Shown piece by piece: positions 37,151-47,067 of a stretch of DNA of 64,000 nucleotides (positions within the stretch are counted from its first letter, which is position 1; each line of letters starts with the position of its first letter). The stretch comes from Nitratidesulfovibrio termitidis HI1. Its GTDB lineage: Bacteria > Desulfobacterota > Desulfovibrionia > Desulfovibrionales > Desulfovibrionaceae. The notes beneath the pieces were generated by a model, which ran no database searches, was not told where the DNA came from, and was given only the letters and a program-made list of their open reading frames with translations. Both the position numbers and the translations under genes were made by a program. The stretch is taken from positions 3,162,304 to 3,226,303 of the forward strand of contig NZ_KI632512.1 of the NCBI RefSeq assembly GCF_000504305.1, given 5' to 3'.

Positions 37151-38491
37151 CTAGTCGGGAATCATGCCCCAGTCCGGAAACGAGGCATCGCCCGTGCCCG
37201 TGGGCACCCGCTTGGCATCGCCGCCGTGCCGGGTGATCAGGTAGATCTGCTTGGCGCCGCTGCGGGTGGAGGTGAACGCCAGAAAGTAGCTGTCGGGCGC
37301 GAAGGACGGTGTTTCGTCGGTGCCGGGGCCGAAGGTGACCTGCCGTTCCGACTGGGTGACCATGTCATACACGAAGATGCGGTGGCCGAAGTCGGTCATG
37401 CGGGCAAAGGCGATCAGCGTGCCGTCCGGGCTGATGGACGGGGCGGTGTTGTAGTTGCCGCTGCGGCTGATGCGCGTCACCTGGCCGGTGGTCAGGTCCT
37501 TCAGGAATATCTGCGGGCCGCCCAGGCGGCTGGAGCAGAAGGCCATCTTGGTGCCGGTGGCGTCGAACGAGGGCGAAACGTCGATGGAGGCGCTGTCCTC
37601 CAGGGCGCGTTCCTTCTGGAACACGTGGTTCAGCAGGAAGATGCCGGGGTTCTTGCCGGTGGAAAGGCTGACCGCCACCTTGTTGTCGGGCAGGAAGGCG
37701 GGGCCGATGACGGTATTGCCCGGAAACTTGATGCGCTGGGTCTGGCGGGTCAGGCGGTCCCATACGCCAAGGGCGTGGGTGCGGTCGTCCATGTGACTGA
37801 ACACGATGAACCGCGCGTCGGGCGACCACGAAGGGGACAGGGCCTCGCCCGGCAGGTTGGTGATCTGGCGCAGGTCGCGGCCGGTGGGCTTGCTGAGCCA
37901 CACGTCCTTCTTGTTCTTGCCGCCGGACTTCACGAAGGCCAGGGTGGACTTGAAGAATTCGCCCCGGCCCGTCAGGGCCTTCATGAGGTCGGAGCAGAAC
38001 CGGTCGGCCACGTCGGGCAGCTGGGTTTCCTGAATGTCGTAGTAGCCCTTGCCGAACACCAGCTTGCCGGAATACGCCTCGTACACGCGCAGTTCGACGA
38101 AGGGCTTGCCGGGGGCGTCGCCCTGGGGCCAGCCCGCCGTGACCACAAGGTCGGTGCCCGCGATCTGGAAGCGCTTGAAGTCGATGTCCGGGGCCTTGTA
38201 GCTTTGCAGCACCGTGCCGCCCAGGATGGCCTTGGGGTCGGTCAGGCGCAGGAACGGCAGAAAGCTCAGGTTCTCGCGGATGATCTCGTTCAGCTTTGCG
38301 CCCTGTCCGGTCACCGGCGTGCCGGGGATGGGGCCCAGCGGGTCGGCCAGGGCAAGGTTCAGGCTGCCCTGGCCGGGGCCGTAGATGTCGATCTGCACGG
38401 GGCCGGCCGCAAGGGCCGGGGCCGCCAGCGCGCAGCACACGATGAGGCACACTGCCGCCAGAAGGCGGTGGATGGCATGATGCTGTCTCAT
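37151..38491 (-). CDS. tolB: Tol-Pal translocation protein TolB
   Basis: 446-residue periplasmic protein with a signal peptide (LAAVCLIVCCALAAPALAAG) and C-terminal WD40-like beta-propeller repeats (PSWSPDARFIVFS, PSISPDGTLIAFA, PSFAPDSYFLAFT). It bridges Pal and the inner-membrane Tol complex during cell division. It overlaps the upstream tolA by 4 bp, so translation is coupled. Length and repeat pattern are usual for TolB. Confidence 0.95.
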   Translation of the reverse strand: MRQHHAIHRLLAAVCLIVCCALAAPALAAGPVQIDIYGPGQGSLNLALADPLGPIPGTPVTGQGAKLNEIIRENLSFLPFLRLTDPKAILGGTVLQSYKAPDIDFKRFQIAGTDLVVTAGWPQGDAPGKPFVELRVYEAYSGKLVFGKGYYDIQETQLPDVADRFCSDLMKALTGRGEFFKSTLAFVKSGGKNKKDVWLSKPTGRDLRQITNLPGEALSPSWSPDARFIVFSHMDDRTHALGVWDRLTRQTQRIKFPGNTVIGPAFLPDNKVAVSLSTGKNPGIFLLNHVFQKERALEDSASIDVSPSFDATGTKMAFCSSRLGGPQIFLKDLTTGQVTRISRSGNYNTAPSISPDGTLIAFARMTDFGHRIFVYDMVTQSERQVTFGPGTDETPSFAPDSYFLAFTSTRSGAKQIYLITRHGGDAKRVPTGTGDASFPDWGMIPD

Positions 38492-39516
38492 CTCTTTCCG
38501 ATCATTTCCTGAAGGTTGAAGTTGAGCACAAGGTCCTGGAATTCCGCACTGGGCGGCGGCGGCAGAATGCCGGTCTTGCCCAGCGCCTTCAGGGTCGACG
38601 AGTCGAAGTCGGCCCGGCCCGAGGACTGCTCCACGCTGAAATCCTGTATCTGACCGTTGGGAGCCACCTTCACCCGGACCCGCACCATGAGGTTCTCGCG
38701 GTTGGCAAGGGCGGGAAATTCCCAGTGGCTGCGCACGATCTGCATGACCTGCATGGTGTACACGCCGGCAATGCCGACGCCGCCGGAGCCTTCGCCCCCG
38801 CTGCCGTCGCCGCCGCCCGCCGCGCCGCCGCCCCCGCCACCCTTGACGGTGGCCTGCAAGGCGGACAGGGCGTTGGCCACGTCCTTGGCGCCAGCCGCGC
38901 CGGAGGTGACGCCCGCGCGGGTCTTGCCCTGTTCCGGCGCGCCGCCGGCCTTGGTCTGCACGTCGGCCAGGGCCTGCTTCAGCACGTCCTTGGGGTTGGG
39001 AGCGGGCTTTTCTTCCTTGGCGGGCGCGGCAGGTGCCGCGGGCTTGGCCGGGGCCGCCGCCGTGGCGTTCTTGGAGACGTCCTTGGGCGGTTCCGGCTTG
39101 GTCTGCTTCTCGTCTTTCTTTTCGCTGATGGCCTTGGCGTCGGGCTTCGGCTCGGGCTTGGGCTCGGGTTTCGGTTCTGGCTTGGGTTCCGGTTTCGGCT
39201 CGGGCTTGGGCTCCGGCTTCGGTTCCGGCTTGGGCTCTGCCTTGGGCGCGGCTTTTTCCTGCACCTCGGGCGTGGCCACGGGCGCGGCCTTGGGCGACGA
39301 CGCCGTGGGCGCGGGGGCAGGGGCGGCCTGCGGTTGCGCGGGGCCGGGCGCCGGGGCGGGCGGGGCCTTGGGTCCGCCGGGCGCGCCCAGGCTTACCAGG
39401 TCCACCTGCACCACGGGCATGTCCAGACGCACCGGCGGTGACGAGGGCCAGAAAAAGACCACCAGCACGATGGCGCAGTGCAGGCTGAGCGACAGCAGAA
39501 AACTTGTGTAGCGCAT
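38488..39516 (-). CDS. tolA: TolA/TonB-type energy transducer
   Basis: 342-residue inner-membrane protein with one N-terminal TM helix (FLLSLSLHCAIVLVVFFWP) and a long Pro/Glu/Lys-rich periplasmic rod with a run of EPKP repeats (about 95-125). The C-terminal TonB-like domain includes VRVRVKVAPNGQIQDFSVEQ and SGRADFDSSTLKAL. It lies between tolR and tolB and is therefore assigned TolA, although the C-terminal fold looks like TonB; these are hard to separate in this group. Confidence 0.85.
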   Translation of the reverse strand: MRYTSFLLSLSLHCAIVLVVFFWPSSPPVRLDMPVVQVDLVSLGAPGGPKAPPAPAPGPAQPQAAPAPAPTASSPKAAPVATPEVQEKAAPKAEPKPEPKPEPKPEPKPEPKPEPKPEPKPEPKPDAKAISEKKDEKQTKPEPPKDVSKNATAAAPAKPAAPAAPAKEEKPAPNPKDVLKQALADVQTKAGGAPEQGKTRAGVTSGAAGAKDVANALSALQATVKGGGGGGAAGGGDGSGGEGSGGVGIAGVYTMQVMQIVRSHWEFPALANRENLMVRVRVKVAPNGQIQDFSVEQSSGRADFDSSTLKALGKTGILPPPPSAEFQDLVLNFNLQEMIGKR

Positions 39517-39593
39517 GTCGTCCCCGGCCTACCGCGCGGCCTTGCCGCGAAGGATGTGGAACCGGACCGTGCCGTCCCTTCGTGATGACGGGC

Positions 39594-40013
39594 TCATTTC
39601 TTCTTCGGGTCCTCGCGTTCCGCCACGACGCCGAGCTTTTCGATGCCCGCCGCCTTGATGTGCCCCATCACGTCCACCACCACGCCGTAGGGCACGGCCT
39701 TGTCGGCCTGGAGAAAGAGCAGCTTGTTCTTTTCCTTGACCAGGCGTTGCAGGTAGCCTTCCAGTTCCTCGATGGTCACCTTGTACTCGTCGAGGTACAT
39801 CACCCCGTCCTTGCGCACGGTGAGCAGCAGGTGGTCGCTGTCCGCGGGCAGCACCTGCACGGTGCGCGTCTGGGGCAGGTCCACCTCGAGGCCTTCGGTC
39901 ATCATGGGGGCCGTGACCATGAAGATGATGAGCAACACCAACATCACGTCCACGAAGGGCGTGACGTTGATTTCGGCGACGAAGCCGCCCTTGTTGCCGA
40001 CGGAAGCGCCCAT
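39594..40013 (-). CDS. tolR: ExbD/TolR-family protein
   Basis: 139-residue inner-membrane protein with one TM segment (VTPFVDVMLVLLIIFMVTAP, about 17-36) that contains the conserved Asp needed for proton coupling in this family. It begins 3 bp after tolQ ends and is part of tolQ-tolR-tolA-tolB. Length and motif are standard. Confidence 0.95.
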   Translation of the reverse strand: MGASVGNKGGFVAEINVTPFVDVMLVLLIIFMVTAPMMTEGLEVDLPQTRTVQVLPADSDHLLLTVRKDGVMYLDEYKVTIEELEGYLQRLVKEKNKLLFLQADKAVPYGVVVDVMGHIKAAGIEKLGVVAEREDPKKK

Positions 40014-40016
40014 GGG

Positions 40017-40718
40017 CTAGCCCCGGTCCGCGGCGCGGTCGGCAGTGGGACGGGCCGCGCCGCGATGGGCGTTGATCTCGCGCTGCACGCGGTTCAGGAA
40101 CGCGCCTGCGAAGTTGACGAGCTGCACTTCGATGCTGCTGATCATGCCCAGAAAGACGTTGTAGCCCACGGTGGCGGGAATGGCCACGAACAGGCCGATG
40201 GCGGTTGCGATGAGCGCTTCGGAGATGCCGGGGGCCACGGTGGCGAGCGAGGCGCTCTTCATCTGGCCGATGGCATGGAAGGACGTCATGATGCCCCACA
40301 CCGTGCCGAACAGGCCGATGAACGGGGCGGTGTTGGCGGCGGTGGCCAGGAAGGACAGCGAGGCGGAAAGACGGGTCATCTCGTTGCCCACGCCCTGGCG
40401 CAGCGAACGGCGCACGTTGTCGGCCACCACGTCGCCCGAGCTGCCCGCCTCTTTCAGGCGGTTGAACTCGGCCACGCCCTGCTGGGCCACGTGGTACAGG
40501 GGCGAGGCGGCATCGCCGCCCAGAGACTGCACGGCCTCGCGCAGGTCGCGGGCCTTCTGGAAGCGGTCCAGCCCGTCGGCGGCCTTGCGCTGCGCGGCTT
40601 TCAGGGCAAACCACTTCTGGAACATCAGCGTCCAGCTGCCGATGGACATGAGCACCAGAAGGACGAGAACGAACTTGGCCACCAGGGTGGCCTGGGCAAG
40701 AATCGAAAGAATATCCAT
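40017..40718 (-). CDS. tolQ: MotA/TolQ/ExbB proton channel
   Basis: 233-residue inner-membrane protein with three TM segments: an N-terminal one (ATLVAKFVLVLLVLMSIGSW) and two near the C terminus (TAPFIGLFGTVWGIMTSFHA and ALIATAIGLFVAIPATVGYN). The GLFGTVWG and ATAIGLFVAIPA motifs are diagnostic. It forms the proton channel with TolR. The start at 40718 (MDILSILAQ) fits the family; longer frames read into a tandem repeat and are rejected. Confidence 0.95.
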   Translation of the reverse strand: MDILSILAQATLVAKFVLVLLVLMSIGSWTLMFQKWFALKAAQRKAADGLDRFQKARDLREAVQSLGGDAASPLYHVAQQGVAEFNRLKEAGSSGDVVADNVRRSLRQGVGNEMTRLSASLSFLATAANTAPFIGLFGTVWGIMTSFHAIGQMKSASLATVAPGISEALIATAIGLFVAIPATVGYNVFLGMISSIEVQLVNFAGAFLNRVQREINAHRGAARPTADRAADRG

Positions 40719-40830
40719 GACGTTGGGTGTCTCCACCGGGTGTTGAGTTGTGCCGTGCGGCTGGCGGGGCGCGCTGCGCCGTTGCGCCATGCGTGGCCGG
40801 GACGTGCGGCGTGGTGCGGCGTGGTGCGGC

Positions 40831-41050
40831 ACGTCGGGCCACGCCGTTTCGCGGGCGCGTCCGGCCACATGGGGCCGCGCCCGATCCTGCCGGGGCAACC
40901 AGGCCATGCCGGGTCATGTCGGGCCACATCGTTTCGCGGGCGCGTCCGGCCACATGGGGCCGCGCCCGATCCTGCCGGGGCAGGCCAGGCCATGCCGGGT
41001 CATGCCGGGTCATGTCGGGCCACACCGTTTCGCGGGCGCGTCCGGCATCC
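40831..41050. repeat. 85-96-bp tandem repeat upstream of tolQ
   Basis: A GC-rich unit containing CGTTTCGCGGGCGCGTCCGG occurs at 40844, 40929 and 41025: first spacing 85 bp, second 96 bp because a short GCCGGGTCAT is doubled in one copy. The third copy is partial. It occupies the space between tolQ and the divergent outer-membrane efflux gene. Function unknown; copy number may vary between strains. Confidence 0.8.
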
Positions 41051-41058
41051 CGCCCTCC

Positions 41059-41425
41059 ATTTAGACGTCTAGAGACAATGATGCAATGGGATTCAGGGGC
41101 TCCGGCGCGAAAAGGGGCGTACTTTCCGGGGGGCGGTTGCAAAGCGGCGTGGGGCGCGGCATGCCGGGCCGCCGTACTGGCGGGCGACGGCAACCGTCCG
41201 TGCGTATGCGCACCGCGCATGGGCCACATTCCCGCGGCGCGGCACGAAGGGGGGAACGGGCCGCCGCAGCCTCTGCCGCCGGTTGTGCAAGGGACACCCC
41301 CGTGCGGCATGGGCGGATGCACATTGTTGCAAGTGGGCCCGGCCCCGGCTACACTCCGCCGCGTATCGAAACCGGCATGCCGCCGGGCACATTTCCCTGT
41401 CACGCCGTCTCCGTCAGGAGTATCC
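41059..41425. other. Intergenic region before the TolC-like gene
   Basis: No gene seen. TAGACGTCTA at 41062-41071 is a perfect 10-bp palindrome and could bind a dimeric regulator; otherwise nothing distinctive. Longer reading frames across it have no start signals. Confidence 0.4.
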
Positions 41426-42904
41426 ATGCACCGCACCCCTGCCGCCTGCCTGCCGACGACGCAGCGCCGCACCTGCCGCCTCGCGCGGGCGATTCTTCCT
41501 GTCCTGATGCTGGGCGCAGCCCTGACCGTGTCCGTGTTGGCCGCGCCTGCCCTGGCCGCCGACGCGGGCATGCCGGGGGCGACGCCGGGCGGCATGACCG
41601 TCGGAACGCCTTCGCCTGTTCAGCCTGCTTCGCCCGTTCCGGCGGACGCCACCGCCAGGGAACGGGAATACGACATGCGCCGCGCCGTGGAAGCGGCCCT
41701 GCGCGACAACCAGGGCGTGGTGGCCGCCCGCGCCGGGCGCGACGCGGCGGAAGAAGGGCGCAAGTCGGCGCGCGGGGCCTTCGGCCCGGCCGTGTCCACC
41801 AGCTACGGGTACGACCGCCTGAACGAAAAGCCCCGCTCCATGTCGCGTGAACTGGACGACGACACCTACACCTGGACCGTGGGCGTCAGCCAGCCGCTGT
41901 TCACCGGGCTGCGGCTGCTGTCCACCTATCAGAAGGCCGCGCTGGAAACCGAGCGCCAGGCCCTGACGCTGGACAAGTCGCGTCTTGATCTTGTGGTGCA
42001 GGTGCAGGAAGCCTTTCTGGCCTATCTGCAGTCGGGCGAAAACGTGCGCAGCGCGCGCGACGCCCTGAACCGCCTGCTCGAACAGGCCAAGGTTACCCGC
42101 GCCTTCTACGACGTGGGGCTGCGTCCGCGCCTGGACGTGTTGCAGGCCGAAGTGGACGTGACCAACGCCGAATCGCTGCTGATCACCGCCGAAAACAACC
42201 ACGCAACCCAGCGCGCCCGCCTGAACACCCTGCTCACCCTGCCCGTGGGCAGCGACACCGACTACGTGGGCACGCTGGTGCCCGTGGGCTTCGACATGAC
42301 GCTCGAACAGTGCCTGGAACGCGCCTACCGCAACCGGCCCGACGTGCGCATAGCGGGCAAGGCCGTGGAAATCGCGGGCAAGGACGTGCGCATCGCGGAC
42401 AGCGGGCTGTACCCGCAGGTGTCGGCCAACTTCAATTGGGCCACGGATGGCGATCATCCGGACGTTTCGGGCAGCACCCTCAGCCCCACCGGGTTCAGCC
42501 AGTGGTCCACCGGGCTGAAGGCCGAATGGAGCGTGTTCGAGTGGGGCAGGACGTGGTATTCCGGCCAGCAGGCCCGCCAGGTGGAAACCCAGGTCCGCGC
42601 CGAAGAGGCCAACCTGCACCACGAGGTGGCCTATGAGGTGCAATCGCGCCTGCTGACCCTGACCGATTCTTCCAAGCGCATCGCGGTGGCCACCAAGGGG
42701 CTGGTCCAGGCCGAGGAGGCCTATCGCGTGGCCGTGGCCCGTTACCAGGCCCAGGTGGGCACCAACACCGACGTGCTGGATGCCCAGGCCAAACTGACCG
42801 CCGCCGAGGCGGCCCTGACCGGGGCCAAGGCCGACTACCTGGATGCGTTGTCCAAGCTGTGGGCGGCCATGGGCGAACTGAAGCCGTCCCTTACCGACGG
42901 CTAG
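41426..42904 (+). CDS. TolC-family outer-membrane efflux protein
   Basis: 492-residue protein with a signal peptide (residues 1-44, ending VLAAPALAADAG) and two repeats of the OEP helical hairpin. Typical motifs: LRDNQGVVAARAGRDAAEEG, ALETERQALTLDKSRLDLVV, VGTNTDVLDAQAKLTAAE. Forms the trimeric outer-membrane channel for an export system. The ATG at 41426 has AGGAG five bases before it. The divergent tolQ and the following PerR cluster give no clue to the inner-membrane partner. Confidence 0.92.
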   Translation: MHRTPAACLPTTQRRTCRLARAILPVLMLGAALTVSVLAAPALAADAGMPGATPGGMTVGTPSPVQPASPVPADATAREREYDMRRAVEAALRDNQGVVAARAGRDAAEEGRKSARGAFGPAVSTSYGYDRLNEKPRSMSRELDDDTYTWTVGVSQPLFTGLRLLSTYQKAALETERQALTLDKSRLDLVVQVQEAFLAYLQSGENVRSARDALNRLLEQAKVTRAFYDVGLRPRLDVLQAEVDVTNAESLLITAENNHATQRARLNTLLTLPVGSDTDYVGTLVPVGFDMTLEQCLERAYRNRPDVRIAGKAVEIAGKDVRIADSGLYPQVSANFNWATDGDHPDVSGSTLSPTGFSQWSTGLKAEWSVFEWGRTWYSGQQARQVETQVRAEEANLHHEVAYEVQSRLLTLTDSSKRIAVATKGLVQAEEAYRVAVARYQAQVGTNTDVLDAQAKLTAAEAALTGAKADYLDALSKLWAAMGELKPSLTDG

Positions 42905-42965
42905 GGCACAAAGACCGGTGCCGCCGCAAGGCGGACCGGGCTGGCGCCCATATCCGGAACATTTC

Positions 42966-42994
42966 AGGGCCGCTGGGGAAATCCCGGCGGCCCT
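42966..42994 (+). terminator. Hairpin after the TolC-like gene
   Basis: AGGGCCGC...GCGGCCCT with inner GGG/CCC and AAAT loop. No T run, so terminator strength is uncertain. Confidence 0.6.
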
Positions 42995-43050
42995 GTTGCG
43001 TGCGCGATGCCGGTTCGTCGGCACAGTGCGCCGTTTTTTTCGCGCGGGTC

Positions 43051-43079
43051 TTGACATGCGGGCACACAAACAGTAACCA
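43051..43079 (+). promoter_or_regulatory. Promoter of the perR-rbr-rubredoxin cluster
   Basis: TTGACA-N17-TAACCA, 27 bp before the PerR start. The stretch AACCATTACCAATAAAC beside it is AT-rich and could hold a PerR/Fur operator, which would give autoregulation. Operator is inferred. Confidence 0.6.
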
Positions 43080-43105
43080 TTACCAATAAACAACGTGAGG
43101 CCCGC

Positions 43106-43501
43106 ATGACTCAGCAGCAACAGACCCGCATGACCAAGCAGCGCATGGTCATTCTTGAAGAATTGCGCAACGTGCACAGTCATCCCACGGCGGATGAGGT
43201 GTATGGCATGGTCCGGCAGCGCCTGCCGCGCATCAGCCTGGGCACGGTGTACCGCAACCTCGACCTGCTGGCCGAATCCGGCGACATCCTGAAGCTGGAA
43301 TCGGCCGGGTCGCAGAAGCGTTTCGACGGCAACGTCACCCCCCACCAGCATGTGCGTTGCACTCAGTGCGGCCGGGTGGGCGACGTGATGGAACCCGTGC
43401 GCCTGCCCGATATTTCGGGCGCCCGCGCCCCCGGCTTCATCATCCTTTCCGGACGCATCGAGTTCGAAGGGGTGTGCGAGGCCTGCGCCTCGAAGAACTG
43501 A
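43106..43501 (+). CDS. perR: Fur-family regulator, probable PerR
   Basis: 131-residue Fur-family repressor. Winged helix with PTADEVYGMVRQRLPRISLGTVYRNLDLL (about residues 31-60), and zinc site CTQCGRVGD with a second CXXC (CEACASKN) at the C terminus. Metal-binding His residues HQHVRC are present. The neighbour order PerR-rubrerythrin-rubredoxin is the one known from Desulfovibrio, so a peroxide-responsive role is favoured over iron control. GTGAGG precedes the ATG. Confidence 0.85.
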   Translation: MTQQQQTRMTKQRMVILEELRNVHSHPTADEVYGMVRQRLPRISLGTVYRNLDLLAESGDILKLESAGSQKRFDGNVTPHQHVRCTQCGRVGDVMEPVRLPDISGARAPGFIILSGRIEFEGVCEACASKN

Positions 43502-43931
43502 GCCGCCGCGTTTCCCTTTGCCCGTGGCATCCCGCTGACTGCATGTTCACTCTTGTGCCGGGGGAGTGAGGATTGTAGGCTTACGCCGTGGAGTCCGGCA
43601 TGCTGCGCGCAGCATGACGCCCAACGATATGGTTTGAGCGCACGAACTGCCCAAGGGGGCGCAGCACCCGTTGGCGGCGCAGGCATCACAGCGGCGGGCA
43701 TCCGTTCCACCCGCCCCGGCATATTTCGCACCCGGCATGCCGCCCGGCAGGGCCACGCCCCTTGCCTTCGCGCCTGCAGCGCTCGTGCTCCTGGCCAGCG
43801 CGGCACGGTTTCGGCGGCCCCCCGCATGCGGGGCGTCGGTGACATTTTACGGCGCACGTGGCCGTGCGGCCCGGCGCCATCAGGCTACCTCCCCATTCAC
43901 CCGGAACCAACGACAACTCTAAGGAGCAGTC
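43502..43931. other. 430-bp region between perR and rubrerythrin
   Basis: No convincing gene, terminator, or RNA seen. It is GC-rich with several short inverted repeats. Frames present lack ribosome sites and family similarity. Confidence 0.45.
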
Positions 43932-44507
43932 ATGAAGGCCCTGAAAGGCACCAAGACCGAACGCAACATCCTGACCGCCTTTGCCGGCGAATCGCAGGCC
44001 CGCAACCGCTACGACTATTTCGGCGCCCGCGCCAAGAAGGACGGATTCGTCCAGATCGCCGACATCTTTGCCGAAACCGCCAGCCAGGAAAAGGAACACG
44101 CCAAGCGCCTGTTCAAGTTCCTGGAAGGCGGCGAGGTGGAGATCGTCAGCGCCTTCCCGGCGGGCGTCGTCGGCGATACCCACGCCAACCTCATCAGTTC
44201 GGCAGCGGGCGAAAACCACGAGTACACCGAGATGTACCCCTCGTTCGCGCGCATCGCCCGCGAGGAAGGCTTTGACGAGATCGCCAAGGTGTTCATGAGC
44301 ATCGCCGTGGCCGAAGAATTCCACGAGCGTCGCTTCCTGGGCTTTGCCAGGAACGTCAAGGAAGCTCGCGTGTTCGTGCGCGAGTCGTCCGTGGTGTGGC
44401 GCTGCCGCAACTGTGGTTGCCTGCACGAAGGCACCGAAGCCCCGCACGTGTGCCCTGCCTGCGCCCACCCGCAGGCCCACTTCGAACTGCTGGGCATCAA
44501 CTGGTAA
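43932..44507 (+). CDS. rbr: Rubrerythrin
   Basis: 191-residue peroxide reductase of anaerobes. The N-terminal four-helix bundle with the diiron site has GESQARNRYDYF, ETASQEKEHAKRLF and VAEEFHERRF, which carry the Glu and His ligands. The C-terminal rubredoxin-like domain has CRNCGCLHEGTEAPHVCPACAHPQ in two CXXC pairs. It reduces hydrogen peroxide to water with electrons from rubredoxin, here encoded next door. AAGGAG precedes the ATG; the PerR-like regulator upstream probably controls it. Confidence 0.95.
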   Translation: MKALKGTKTERNILTAFAGESQARNRYDYFGARAKKDGFVQIADIFAETASQEKEHAKRLFKFLEGGEVEIVSAFPAGVVGDTHANLISSAAGENHEYTEMYPSFARIAREEGFDEIAKVFMSIAVAEEFHERRFLGFARNVKEARVFVRESSVVWRCRNCGCLHEGTEAPHVCPACAHPQAHFELLGINW

Positions 44508-44624
44508 ATCGGAGCACTCCGGTCGCGTCAGGCCTGTCACGATTGACAGGCCTGACAGGGCTATCCGCGTGACCGGCGCGCCAGGGCAGGATACGGGGCC
44601 GAACTCCGGGGGGAAGGAGGCGCC

Positions 44625-44852
44625 ATGGCCGATCCCAGGGACATGTGGCGTTGCCAGACCGTCAACTGCGGCTATGTCTACGACCCCGACCGGGGCGACC
44701 GGAAAGGCAAGGTGCCGTCGGGCACGCGTTTCGAGGATCTGCCCGACACCTGGCGCTGCCCGGTGTGCGGCGGCAGCAAGCGCTGCTTCCGCCCCATGGC
44801 GGGACCTGGATCAACCGCGCAGCCGGACTGCGAACTGCCCACGGCCAGGTGA
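44625..44852 (+). CDS. rdl: Rubredoxin-like protein with CX4C first site
   Basis: 75-residue small iron protein. The C-terminal site is normal ([11 protein letters not shown]), but the first is CQTVNCGY, with four residues between cysteines instead of two. This CX4C form is the rubredoxin-2 type reported from Desulfovibrio. The central [20 protein letters not shown] is typical. GGAGG precedes the ATG. It lies 118 bp after rubrerythrin and presumably gives electrons to it. A C-terminal tail of about 25 residues with an extra Cys is unusual. Confidence 0.88.
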   Translation: MADPRDMWRCQTVNCGYVYDPDRGDRKGKVPSGTRFEDLPDTWRCPVCGGSKRCFRPMAGPGSTAQPDCELPTAR

Positions 44853-44903
44853 CGGGGGCAGGGCATGCGGACCGACGGTCACGCGCACGACGATGAATGA
44901 ACG

Positions 44904-44935
44904 AAGGCCCGTCGGGAAATCCCGGCGGGCCTTTT
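44904..44935. terminator. Intrinsic terminator after rubredoxin
   Basis: AAGGCCCGTCGGG pairs with CCCGGCGGGCCTT over an AAAT loop (one G-T mismatch) and ends in TTTTC. It also lies 85 bp downstream of the leftward TPR gene and may serve both strands. Confidence 0.85.
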
Positions 44936-45018
44936 CGTGCATTGTGACCGACAGTTGGGCAGTTGGGCAGTCTGTGCGGTGGTGGCGGCGAGTGCGACCG
45001 TTTCCGCTATCTGCCCGC

Positions 45019-45822
45019 CTACTTGCCCATTTGACGGGTGGCGAATTCCAGCATCTTGCGCGCCTCGTCGAAGTCGGGCTTCAGTTGCAGCGCGGCCGAG
45101 GCGGCCTTGGCCACCTTGTCCCACTTGCGCCAGTCCACGTACAGGCGGCCGATGTTGAAGAACAGGTTGGGGTCGCGCCCGGTGTACTGGGCGGCCTTGA
45201 AATAGTACTTTTCCGCCACGTCGAACTTGCCCATCTTGCGCAGGGCCATGCCGATGCGGTTGTACAGGTGGACGGATTCCGGGCTCTGGTCCAGGGCCTG
45301 GGCCAGGTAGTCGAAGGCTTCCTCGTACCGGCCCGACTTCAGGAACCGCTCGCCGATGTCGCCCTTCAGCGCCGGGTCGTCGCTGAATTCCACCACCAGT
45401 TGCCGGAACACGCCGTTGGCGGCGTCGTAGTCCTTGTCGTCCAGCAGCTTCTGGCCGCGTTCCAGTTCGGCCAGCTTGCGGGCTTCCAGGGCCTTGATGT
45501 GCTCCTGCGCCTCGTTCACGGCGGCTTCGTTCACCGCCTTGACCAGTTCGCGCACGGTGTCCAGCACCTGACGCTCCGAGCCGGGCGTGTAGTCGATCTT
45601 GAGCGGAAAGACCTTGCGCAGTTCCGGATCGTTGTCGAGGTAGGACGAGGCATCGGCCAGCATGCGCTCGAATTCCTCGCGCTCGGCCTTCATCAGCGGG
45701 TTTTTCAGCACCAGCACCAGCGCCTCGTGAAAGGACTGGGCGGCGGGCATGACCTTGCCCTGGCGCAGCAGGGTGCGCACCTGGGTAAGCAGTTGTCGTG
45801 CCTTGGTGAGATCGTTGGACAT
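45019..45822 (-). CDS. TPR-repeat protein
   Basis: 267-residue soluble protein with tetratricopeptide repeats in the C-terminal half (GERFLKSGRYEEAFDYLAQAL, GMALRKMGKFDVAEKYYFKAA, IGRLYVDWRKWDKVAKAASAA), preceded by a helical N-terminal domain. TPRs act as protein-binding scaffolds; partner unknown. No signal peptide. It ends an apparent leftward run kdsB-carA-TPR with 114 bp after carA. Confidence 0.8.
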   Translation of the reverse strand: MSNDLTKARQLLTQVRTLLRQGKVMPAAQSFHEALVLVLKNPLMKAEREEFERMLADASSYLDNDPELRKVFPLKIDYTPGSERQVLDTVRELVKAVNEAAVNEAQEHIKALEARKLAELERGQKLLDDKDYDAANGVFRQLVVEFSDDPALKGDIGERFLKSGRYEEAFDYLAQALDQSPESVHLYNRIGMALRKMGKFDVAEKYYFKAAQYTGRDPNLFFNIGRLYVDWRKWDKVAKAASAALQLKPDFDEARKMLEFATRQMGK

Positions 45823-45936
45823 GCATCGCCCCCGGAATGGCGTGGCGCGGAAAGGGGCAAGACCCCGTATGCGCAGGGGCGCGGCGTGCCAGTCCGCGCC
45901 CCTTGCGTCAGATCTTCAATCTGGTGGCGGCAGCCC

Positions 45937-47063
<1,127 letters not shown>

Positions 47064-47067
<4 letters not shown>

